Below, in pieces: positions 27,201-39,200 of a stretch of DNA of 64,000 bases. The notes under the pieces were generated by a model. It was given only the letters and a program-made list of their open reading frames with translations. It had not been told where the DNA came from and made no database searches. The DNA is from Antedon mediterranea (Eukaryota > Echinodermata > Crinoidea > Comatulida > Antedonidae), in NCBI RefSeq assembly GCF_964355755.1, contig NC_092672.1, positions 34,840,501 through 34,904,500 of the forward strand, in the 5' to 3' direction. The position numbers and the translations under genes are program-made. How positions within the stretch are numbered: position 1 is the first letter of the stretch; every line of letters starts with the position of its first letter.

Positions 27201-30200
27201 CACTTTCTTGTACCTGATTATTTGGTGAATTTAGTATCAGCTCTAAATGTCTTGTGTTGTCCATACGACAGGCCCACATTGCAGGTGTCAAGCCATCTCT
27301 ATCACGTACACTTACGTTAACATTTGCCCTTAACAGGAGCTGTTGTCAAGTTAGGGAGAAATTGAATATGTTGTGTAACAAATTAAAAGCATCTTATATA
27401 TCGAATTAAGTGTACAAATAATGGTGAATTGTAATGCCTTCAACATATATTTTTTCAATCCAATTTTTGGTCAAAGTGATTAAAAATAGTATTATGTATG
27501 TGATATTCAACAACAAACATTTAAAAAATGTTTTTCAGGGAGACAATATATTTGTATAATGTATATTTGTGTACTGATTTGTGATTTTTCCATTTACTAT
27601 CATAAAGTGCATGTTGAAATCCTATTAACAGATACACTACTATTACTAGTATTAAGTAACAACTGAGAGGTGAGGCACATAAAGCAAGATTTTGAATGAA
27701 ATTGAAACAGCAATTTAAATCCTTTATTACTCACCTCCATGTTGGCACTAGAGCTAGCCATGGATGCCCAATGGATAGGTGCACGTCCATAGCAGTCCTG
27801 CAGGGTTACGTCTGGCTTGTATTGTAAGAGAATCTCTAAAGCTGTATAGTTGTTGTCATACACCGCACGATGTAAAACAGTTGAACCATCTATGAGAAGA
27901 AAAAAAGTAATTTAAGGCCAATACACAGTGATAACAGAAAGCGATAAACAATATCGTTTCGTTTAATTATTTAGCAAATCAATACAATATAAAAATATAC
28001 ATTTAAAAAAGTGCTGGGCAGGGGCAACTTAAGCTGTAGTTAACTCAAATGAGTCAGCTACTCCTCATGTAGCGAAAAACAAAATATTAGAATCGATGTT
28101 ATTTCTTATGCCCATTTACACACAACATGGAATGGCGGGCGGTTGAGCGGAAACCTGCTAAGGATAGATACAGATTCTATGTGGACAAGCTATGCGGTTT
28201 TCTCCTACCGTTATAGCTCAGTGGTGTAAATTGGCCTTTATAAATAAGTAGCTGTTACTATCATGATGATAGTGAATATTTATGATTATAATGATGTAGT
28301 TTATTATATGATAAATATGACGATTGGTTATAATGATTTTATTTATTATGATAAATATGATTCTTGATTTGAAAACAGGGTGTTTGAGGTTGCAAAGAAA
28401 GTTCATTATTTTATTAACCACTTACCGGTAACGACTATAGCCTGATGATGATGATAATGATGATGATGATGATGATAATGATGATGATGATAACGATGAT
28501 GATACCGATGATGATGATATGATATTACCATAGGTTATGATTCATTTTAAATAAAACTGCTTTCTCTGTGGCTTTGCTTTTTATTCATCAGTTTACAAAT
28601 TGCTGGTGGTATACATGATATATTTAATTTTTTTATTTTTATTTTATTAATTTCGGCAAACACAGTTATACAGACCTAAATACAAACAAAATAGCTAGAT
28701 TGCACCCAGGAGTGGCAAAAGAGGCCAATAGCTTCTGTCGCCAATTAGGCGTGTCACTCCAACAACAAAAACAACAAAAAAGGTAAAACGAAAAATAATC
28801 AATATAAATATATTATATTACACATTCCCAGTACAATACATGCAGTATAATGAACATTTTACCATTAGCTTGTATGTTAATGTTAGCATGAAGTTTTAGT
28901 AGAGTTGCTACGCATTCATTCTGATTGACATGCACTGCGTACATTAAAGCTGTCCTCCCTAAGGCATCCACATCATCTTTGCAATTTGTATCTTAAAAAA
29001 CAAAAAATTAAAATGTTATAAATGAAAAATAACCATAATTTATAGCATACATTTCTGCACATATATTTCTTATTTTTGCACTTATTATTACATGTGGCAT
29101 GTAACATTTAACTTGTCCTGATATTAAATTCTATATTTTTCTATTTCAGATGACTTTCAAAAAAATTCTCGACATTTTCTCCTAAAAAAAATAATGGTCT
29201 CTTCTTCACATATTCCTAATTCTTGTTTAATGGATTAAAATCTATTTTGTTGACTGTTGTGTAAAGAACAAAGTACTGTAGATAATTATATTAACAATAA
29301 GAATTGACTTTTAGTTCATTCATTGATTGTTAAGAACACTGGTATACATTGATGTGTCTAATTACACTCATTATTGTTTGACCCAGAATAAATTAGACAA
29401 TACACACACTTTAACTGTTAAAGGACAAACTACAATACTACAAATAAACACGGGTATGTGAGCTCTGTCTACACTATATCAAATTTTATGTGACAAAAAA
29501 AGTGTGATGTGCCCAAATATGGTAGTGATATTCTCAAATATGGTAGTGATATAATATCATCATGTCCTGGGTACATCACATTTTTTTGTCACCTAAACTT
29601 TGATAGTGTAGACAGAGCTTTAGGGTATGTTTAATCAAGTAAAAATGTTTTTAATGAATCTTTCATTACACAATACTGTAATAATTACTTTTTCAAAACA
29701 ATCGTTTTACCAGTAACTTGTTAATTAGATCCTACAAACATATCTATCATGTAATGTAATGGTATACTAATTTTATTTTATAGAATTACAATTTAATTTA
29801 ATTACTGTAATGTGAGACACCTGCTTAAAAAATGGAATATCCCACAAAAACTCTTGTGAATCTGACCTTGTGCATTGAACCTGATATGTTGCTATGGTAC
29901 CATAAACTAATTGTATAACCCTATTCATATGCGGCAACAATAAATAATATTGCGTCTTAAATTAATCAATAATTACAATGGCAAAGTGTGTTGACATTGT
30001 ACAGAATAATACAAAGCTTTTCGGAAAAATATGTAAATATTTGTAGAGGTTTTTCTTTTTTTTTCTTTTATGAAAACATTGAATAAATCAGGGAGGAGGA
30101 TCCAGGATTTCCTAAACGGGGAGGAGCCAACATTTATAATAATTAATAGTTTGCTAAAAATAGAAATTGAAAAGTAGTTCATAATTTTAGCTACCAAAAG

Positions 30201-33200
30201 GAGGGAAGAGTTAAAGCACACCCCTAGCATTCCTCCTTCCCTGTTTCTGTTACATTTAGATTTGAGCCCCAAAAAGTACTGTAGTGGGCACTACAAATAT
30301 TATATTTTACAGTGAGTGTGTGTGTGTGGAAAACCTATATAACCATGGAGTAAAGTTTACTCCATGCTATAACCAAAAAAATCTATAAATACCTGCTACA
30401 ACCTGCACAGTTAAATTTTGTAATTTTTTTTTCAAGTAAAAGTAATCAAATTGAATCAACTAGATGGCACGCTCGCTTCGCTCGCGTACCATCTAGGGGT
30501 GCTCACAGATGGTTCTCGAATACAGTAGAATCCACGGACGGGGACTTTTTTGGGACACTAAACAAAAACGGAAGTGTCCCCCTAATTGGGGTATTCAGAA
30601 ATAGAGACAACAAAACCAATACTGAATTCCATAAAGGACAATTAATTTATGTGGATTAAAGAAATTAGGGAGAAATGGAAATGTATGTACGGGAATTGGG
30701 CGACACGTGGTGGTGGTGATGGAACCGCAGTAATAAAGTTGATTGTATTTATATATTATAAGAACCAAACTAAATAAATAGACCTAGACATTCTGCGAAA
30801 TGAAAATCGGAAATGCAAGCTCCTATTCAGTGAAAAATTAAACTGTAGTCTACCTAAATATTTAGGGCAAATCATCGGTTGTGGTGTTGAAATTCCTGTA
30901 AACATTTGTGTGAACCAAACTGGGTCGAATTTCTGTCATGAGTACTGATTTGTTGGCCTGTGATTTATGACGCCTAAGGGATCTATCTAGACTTATTTTT
31001 TAGAATAATGTACGTACCTGTCAGATACAATTGTCTTGTGTCGTATAATAAATAAGTACTGTAATAGTTACTGAAGTTACTATTACAATCTCGTCAATGA
31101 AAACACGAAAATGTATATGCACTTACTTATGAAAACGTATACAGTATTATACTCAGTTATTGAAACAGTAGGTTTAAAAGTTTCGTTTGTCTGTAAAATG
31201 ATGTAATCAAGCTGTTTACATGAGTCTTAATTTATAAGCACATCAATAATAAAATAGTTTATCTATCCTGTAATTGGCGATATTATGGTCGCTGTTGAAT
31301 GAAATAAAGCCAATCGGTATCATATTTGTACAGAAACGTTTTCGCGGCCGAAGGGTGTAACCTAAATTCGTTGTATTATCGTCAAGAACTAACTGTAACT
31401 AAACTTACATAGAAAGTAGGGTATCATAAATTTGGCCTTAGCACTCGGGGGAGTGGCTAAGATGAAGTCCGTGGGACTACTAAATATAAATTGTAATGAA
31501 CCTCGAGGGACATAAATAGGAATATTTCATGTTTCATTATCAATGTATAATAAATGGAAACTGTTTACCGATTCAAATAATAGAAATTGGTTTTTAACAT
31601 TTTCCGAACCTATTGCAAGTTTATTCTCAAAGGGCCCATATATTTACCTACCGTATGTGTTAAACCAAGGGCTCATAAATTTACCTACAGTACTTGTGTT
31701 AAACCAAACTCTGGCAGACTGAGAGATTGGGATGTTCCATTCATCGGAAATCAATACATTTGTATAATCGTATATTAAATCTATCAAAATAGTATTTTTT
31801 AAAGAAAATCGGCCTGTCTTCAACATTATGATGGTGTACTCTAGCAATCTATCAAAATAGTATTTTTTAAATAAAATCGGCCTGTCTTCAACATTATGAT
31901 GGTGTACTCTAGCTGTTCAACCGGTTTTCAGCTATTAAAAACAATTATCGTAGGAGGAGATAGGAAAATGCGAAGCCTCCTCGCTATGTAACATTAGGGT
32001 TGAGGGATGGGAAAGCGGATAGGTACAAAGAGGAACAATTTTTAAATATATTCTTTATCCACTGAGTAACGAAATATTTTGTTCATGTTTTATAGGCCTA
32101 TAAATAATATACCTCTAAATACAGTAGGCCTAAAACATTTGCGATTTAATACTTTGTTAAAACTGTCACTGTCATAATCAATTGAAATATTAAAGTACAT
32201 GTCACGATACACCACTACGACGTTTATATTTTTGGTAATTATTAATTAATACAAACGTTGAGAAGGAACTGTCAGTATAAAGTTTATTTGTATATCTAAC
32301 AGTAGAGCCTATCCACAGTCTCAGTAATAAAGTTTATTTGTATATATTTTTATATTACATCTAACAGTACGAACATTCACAGTAAGAAATGTTCGATTCA
32401 AATGAAAAATAGTTAATAGGTATTTACAGTATTGTCAAAGTATTGCAAGTTTATTCTCAAAGGGCCCATATATTTACCTACCGTATGTGTTCAAGGGCTC
32501 ATAAATTTACCTACAGTACTTGTGTTAAACCAAACTCTGGCAGACTGAGAGATTGGGATGTTCCATTCATCGCAAATCAATACATTTGTATAATCGTATA
32601 TTAAATCTATCAAAATAGTATTTTTTAAAGAAAATCGGCCTGTCTTCAACATTATGATGGTGTACTCTAGCTGTTCAACCGGTTTTCAGCTATTAAAAAC
32701 AATTATCGTAGGAGGAGATAGAAAAATGCGAAGCCTCCTCGCATATTTTTGGCGGGTATTTTTCAAGACGGACATCCATTAGACAGTGTATACCACGATC
32801 GGAAAACACCCCTATTTGGGGCAAATCGTTTAACCTAAATTCGTTTTAATCGTCAATAACTAATTATTTAACTCAATTTAATTAGTAAACAGGGTTACAT
32901 CAGGCGGTTAAAATCAGTACCGAAAGTACGAACCAACTTTACATACAATCGAGTGAAAATTCTAGAAGTAAGGCGCGATTTACCAAATTTTGCCCTTACG
33001 TAAATTTATATATAGACTAGATGGCACGCTCGCTTCGCTCGCGTACCATCTAGGTCGTGCCCACAGATGGTTCTCGAATACACAGTGTTTTCCAGCGAGA
33101 AAAAAATGGAGATTTCAAATGTACGTACTGCAGGACTATAATACATTGTCGTTTACAGAAACGAATAAATATACACGATGATTTATGTAGTCAGCTAAAA

Positions 33201-36200
33201 TTAGCACCCTGGGAATTACTTCCGAGAGAGAAACAAAATGAGTCAAATTTTTTTATTTGGACTCATTTAAACAAACCCAATTTGTGTTTTGTATGTAACA
33301 TTAAGGGTTGAGGGATGGGGGAAGAAGATAGGTACAAAGAGGAAACATTTTAAAATATATTCTTATCCACTCAGTAACGAAATATTGTTTTTAATGTTTT
33401 ATAGGCCTATAAATAATATACCACTAAATACAGTAAAACATTTACGATTTAATACTTTGTTAAAACTCTCACTGTCATAGTCTATTGAAATAGTAAAGTA
33501 CATGTAACGATACACGTACCACTACGTACGTTTATATATTTTTAAATTATTAATTAATACAAACGTTGAGAAGCAACTGTCAGTAATAACGTTTATTTAT
33601 TTGTATATTATATGTTTATAATCTAACAATACCTTAACAGTATTGTACAGCATTGCAATACTATTTATGTTTATTCTCCAAGGGGGCCCATAAATCTAAA
33701 TCTATACCTCTATGGTTAAACCAAATAATTTGGAATGTTCCATTCATCACAAATCAATACATTTGTAAAAACGTATATTACATGTATCAAAATAGCATTT
33801 TTTAAAGAAAATCGGCCTGTCTTCAACATCATGATGCTGTACTCGAACTGTTCAACCGGTTTTCAGCTATTAAAAACAATTATCGTAGGAGGAGATAGGA
33901 AAATGCGAAGCGTCCTCGTATTATTGTGTGCGGGTATTTTTCAAATTGACATCCATTAGACAGTGTATACCACGATCGGAAAACACCCCTATTTGGGGCA
34001 AATCTTTGAACCTAAATTCGTTTTAATCGTCAATAACTAATTATCGAACTCAATTTAATTAGTAAACAGGGTTACATCAGGTGGTTAAAATTAGTACCGA
34101 AAGTACGAACCAACTTTATATACCATCGCGTAAACATTCTAGAAATAACGCACGATTTACCGATTTTTGCCCTTACGTAAATTTATATATAGATATGAAC
34201 CCTTATGTGCATAAAAAATCAAACCTAGAAATGAGAAACAAGAAAAACAGAATATCGACTAGGCCTAGTTATTTGTCAACCAATAAAGATTGATTTTTAA
34301 ACTCATTGTTGTGTAAGTCTCAATCACTCACTGTTCATATTCATCTGCATAAATTAGACTATCAGATAGAAAGCATTATCTGTACTGTTGGGTAAAAACG
34401 AGTTAATGATGGGTGACACATCTACAGTAGCCATGGATGGCTACCTGTTGTACAAGTGGGGTGGATGAGCCAGGTTTTAATAAACAAAGATCCTCTCTTG
34501 TTGAAATTGTTAGTATTTAAGCTGATTCAAATAAATAGCTAAATTACAATATCCAATTCTACTTTTTTTAAGTACACTCCTTTAATTTTTAAGTACTGTA
34601 CCTTTCCTTTTAATTGATTAATATGAGACAAATGGTACAGTATAACCAATGTTAATTTTTAAATGGGTAGTAGTAGTCGAAGTTTGCAGTTCGACTTTAT
34701 GAAGTCGAGCTTTTAGCCGAGTTGCACACGTCTGGGTAACAAAGGCTAAACATTGGCCAATGACAAGAGAGTATTTAAGGAGCAGACGAAATTTTGCGCA
34801 TTGATATCACTTTCCATTTTCTTACAAAACTTTTTACGCATCAGGACTATATACATGAAAAATAATTTTAATCGTTAATTATTAGAACAAGATCAGTATT
34901 AATTTAACAGTGAAGTACTTTTGATTAACAAACAAAATCTTCAAAATATATTTAGGAACCATTGGCGGTACGGTAACTTTCATATTTTATAGGCCTCCAA
35001 CAAAGTATGATCGCCACGAACCACGTACTTCCTAGCGTGACAAGAAAGCGCTAGGCCCCTAAAACATTCCATCGCGTGGTGAATTGCCGCATCTCCATTG
35101 TCGCTATGGCGTGACGTAGTTGAAGTCGGACTTGCGCGAAGAAAATAATGTAGTTTGTATACAGTTGTAAATAAAGATGATTTTCATTATTATAACTTAT
35201 ACCAATGTATTTAATTAAGCTAATATAAAAATAGATATTTCATTCTTCAATATCTGGCCAATATAACAACTCAATGACTGTTACGTTTTTTATAAACATC
35301 GTTTAAAAACCATTTAGTCGACCATTTAGCCTGCCCCCTCCAGGACTAAAAAAATCGATCAAAATCCGTCTCGATTTAGTCGAGGTTGGCCTGATTTAGT
35401 CGGTGATTTAGTTGAAGTTCGGTTTATGAATTAAAATGACGTCATTTTTTTAGTTTTAGCTCGAACTACGACTAAAGTCCGGTTTAAGAATACGGGCGTA
35501 AGTTATTTACTGTATTAGTAAATTTATTGTGTAGAACTAGAAGGTTATTGTTTGTTCTGTACTGCAGTCTACAGTACTACCACACAGGATGAAATATTGA
35601 CAGAATGGTTTAACTGCCAATCAAATCAATATTCAGTTTATTTAACACAACAAATTACACAAACTGTAATAAAGGCTGTGAATTTGCTATCTGACAATAA
35701 ATACTTACTATTTATTAATTTTATCCTTAAAAGAAAAAATATTATTTTATAAGATTCAATCAAGAAGTATCCATCTTAAAGATGTATTGTCCCCCAAAAA
35801 CATGAAAAATGAAGATTAATTAAATCAGACTTTGAATAGGTTATTTTGTAGTTTTAATCAAGTTAATCACTTGCGTAGAGGAAAAAAAAAATAATGTTTT
35901 CACTTATAAAATGACAAAATAAATGGTTAAATTCAACCAAAAATCCAATGGCTGACAGCCAATTTGACTATTTTTAAAATTTAAATTGCATTATTCAGGT
36001 AAATAATTTTTATTTTCAATCAAATTTTGGATGGAGTGGATAACTAATAATAATAATAAAATGGCATATTCAACAAAAAAAAATTAACAAAAAACAATAC
36101 ATCTTTAATGTTTACAATTTATATACAATTTCTATACTTAATTGATACAGTACATATTGTTGTTTATTATTATTTGTTTATTTAGGTAAATTAGAGGTGA

Positions 36201-39200
36201 CAATAATGCTTAAAAGACAAATATAATTATACAAGCAACAAAAAGTCTTAAAGTGAGTGGAATTTTTAACCTGCTACAGGATTTGAACCCCAGACCCTTA
36301 ATCACCAAGCTGCAACTAAAGATAAGACCACATAGATAATTATTTATATAATTTAATGCAACCACATCCAACAGCACAAAATCCGCTAATTATAGGATGC
36401 CTTAAAAATATTTATATATAAATATATACATAAAACCACAGAAAATACAATATGAAACATACAAAAAAAGGCAAAATTAAATAGATTTAGGAACTTTAAA
36501 CACTAACTCAAATTTGAGCATGCGACTGCAGCCATGTATATGGCCTTGTTTTTTATCCCACAACAAACTTACCTTTTTCAATCAGTTGTGTAATTAACGT
36601 TTCATCGCCTTCTTTAGCAGCTTGTAAAATTAAAGGCACCGTTTGTATACCATCTGACGGTAAACTCTTTGATAGTCCTTTCTGACTGTCCAAATCCACC
36701 CACTTCCACTGAAAGTGATCAGGAATATCTTGATATGGTGTCAGAGGGCTTAGACCTCTTGAGATGGAGACAGACGAGCGTAATTTGACACCGGACTGTC
36801 GTTCTTGCGTCCTAAGCCATACTGTTTTGAAGTATTTTTTCATGTGCAGTAAAACGAGGTTGAATCCATCTCGTAGTTCGGCACAGTCTTCATCTTCTGG
36901 TAATTTTACGAGGAACTCTTTGATAAATGTTACAGCTTTCTTAAAATCTAGGAAAAAATAGAAAAACATCAATACTAACTTAATAGACAAAATTAATTTG
37001 TACGTTCGTGGGAATTACAGTAACCAGTGGTGATAAACTATACAATGATGACATGTGAATTATACTAAAATAAATTTTCTTGTTAGAAACCCAGAAGAAA
37101 ATATTGATAATTATTGCTTTGGAACGGCTTTATTAAATATTATTATCAGAAATTATTATAATATTAACGCCGTGGTTAGGATTCCGGCACCGGAACTCAA
37201 CTGCCCACCGTTAGGGAATCCGACACGCTATTGCGCATGCCCAGAGCTATGGGAAGTGAATAGCTTGCACTAATAGCAAAGAACTTATAACACAAGAATC
37301 TCCTGTTCGTCCGAAGCGCGTAACAATTTTCGAAAGGCATTGTGGGATAGAATAGAGCTATGGGTGCCGCCATTGTGAGCCATGGAGTAGGGCGCCCGCA
37401 TCAAATTAGAAAGTCAAAATCATAGAGGGGATCTGCTAATGCTCTAGGGGGGATAGAGTAATTGACTGAGGAGTAGGGCGCCCGCATCAAATTAGAAAGT
37501 CAAAATCATAGAGGGGATCTGCTAATACTCTAGGGGGGTAGAGTAATTGACTTCCTAGTTTGGAGGGGGGCGCTGCTCCATGCTGTGAAATGGCGTCGCC
37601 CAGTTTGACCTTTTAACCCTGTACTTCCGATACTGTGTTTTGAATGCAAATTGAAGAACAGGAGATTCTTGTGTTATAAGTTCTTTGCTAATAGTGCCAC
37701 ACCACACCACCACACCACGGAGAGTCGAAGTGTTATAGGGATTTACTGTAGCCTAGATAGTCGTTGCACGAGCGAGAGAGCGATGGATGAAACTTGGCCT
37801 ATGCCATACAAGAATTAATAATTAAAATACGACTACGCCACGCGTTAAAATAATTATAATGATATTAATAAGTATCAGTATCTAAGATTAATCGTAATGC
37901 TGTTTTTAGCGTTGTGACCCTGACTTCCCGAACAGTTTTTTCACATCCACGCGGTGGCTGCAGTCAACAAATCAACTTGTGATTGCATGTTGTTATGTAC
38001 AGTATAATGCGTTATGAAAAATCATAAAACTAGTCATGTAATTATATAATTCATAATGATATGAAGTTTATATATGAATGAAGCAACCACTTTTTAATTA
38101 CAAAATCAATAGGCCCACTGGTCACGTCTAACTGGTAGCCCTAGCCTAGATTAGTGGATCCCGTATTAGTAGGCATCTAGGCTAGTTCGCCGTGTGGCGC
38201 AGCTATGAAATGATCCATCGTAATATTAATGCATTTATTTGTTATGACTATTAGTATGCCTATGAGATGTCACCTGCTCTGCTGATCTGCTTGAACACTA
38301 TTATCATTTTATTGTTGTTGTTATTGGTGAAAAAACCTTGCAAAATAGGGGAAATAATAAACGCCGTGGTTAGGATTCCGGCACCGGAACTCAACTGCCC
38401 ACCGTTAGGGAATCTAACACGATATTGCGCATGCCCAGAGCTCTGGGAAGTGAATTATAGCTTGCACTAATAATAGTGCCACACACCACACCACCGAGAG
38501 TCGGAGTGTTATAGGGATTTACTGTAGCCTAGATAGTCGAGTCGTTGCGCGAGCGAGAGATGGATGAAACTTGGCCTATGCCATACATGAATTAATAATT
38601 AAAATACGACTACGCCACGCGTTAAAATAATTATAATGATATTACAGTAGAACCTCCATTTTACGTACGGTACGGGACCGAAAGGCGTACGTAAAACAAA
38701 GGATTCGTAAAATCAAGGTTGACCTTAAATTGACCCCAAATACGTAGAGATCGTAGCTATAAAGGCTACCCTGTTTGTCTACTTTATTGAACAGCATGCA
38801 GGTTGTCACTAGCTAGGCCTTGCCTAGACTATTCAGGCCAGGCTAGCAGGCCTACTAGCAAGATGTGAGGCCTAACTAGAAAAGTACAGTACTGTACAGT
38901 ATATACAGGCTGTGAGATGTTTAAATAAAGTGTAAAATATCAATGTTCTTGTATTTTCTATCAATAGAAACAGTCGCTGCTTAAAATGCACGTGCGTAGC
39001 TTGACTCAAACACACAGCAGAATTCCACACACAGCCATGATTGTGGCTTTGTGTGCTTTGTTGTTGTTAAATTGCGCCCTCAATGTAAGAAAATGATGAC
39101 GTCGTCATCGGTTATTTTAAGCGTACGTAAAATCAAGGGAACGTAAAATCAGGGTACGTAAAACACAGGTTCTACTGTAATAAGAATCAGTAAGATTCTT

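Larger units (their letters stand above)
28992..36572. other. Large intron 2 of the ankyrin gene
   Basis: A 7.6-kb intron containing a foldback MITE (29461-29621), two Helitron-type elements in direct abutment (30460-33016 and 33017-34193), and a tRNA-like fragment near 36266-36335. No supported exons were found; short ORFs at 31587, 32990, 33057 and 34081 are inside the Helitron copies. Confidence 0.7.

Noticed and set aside
31587-34293. Several short plus-strand ORFs
   Set aside because: They recur at matching places in the Helitron copies and have no domain content.
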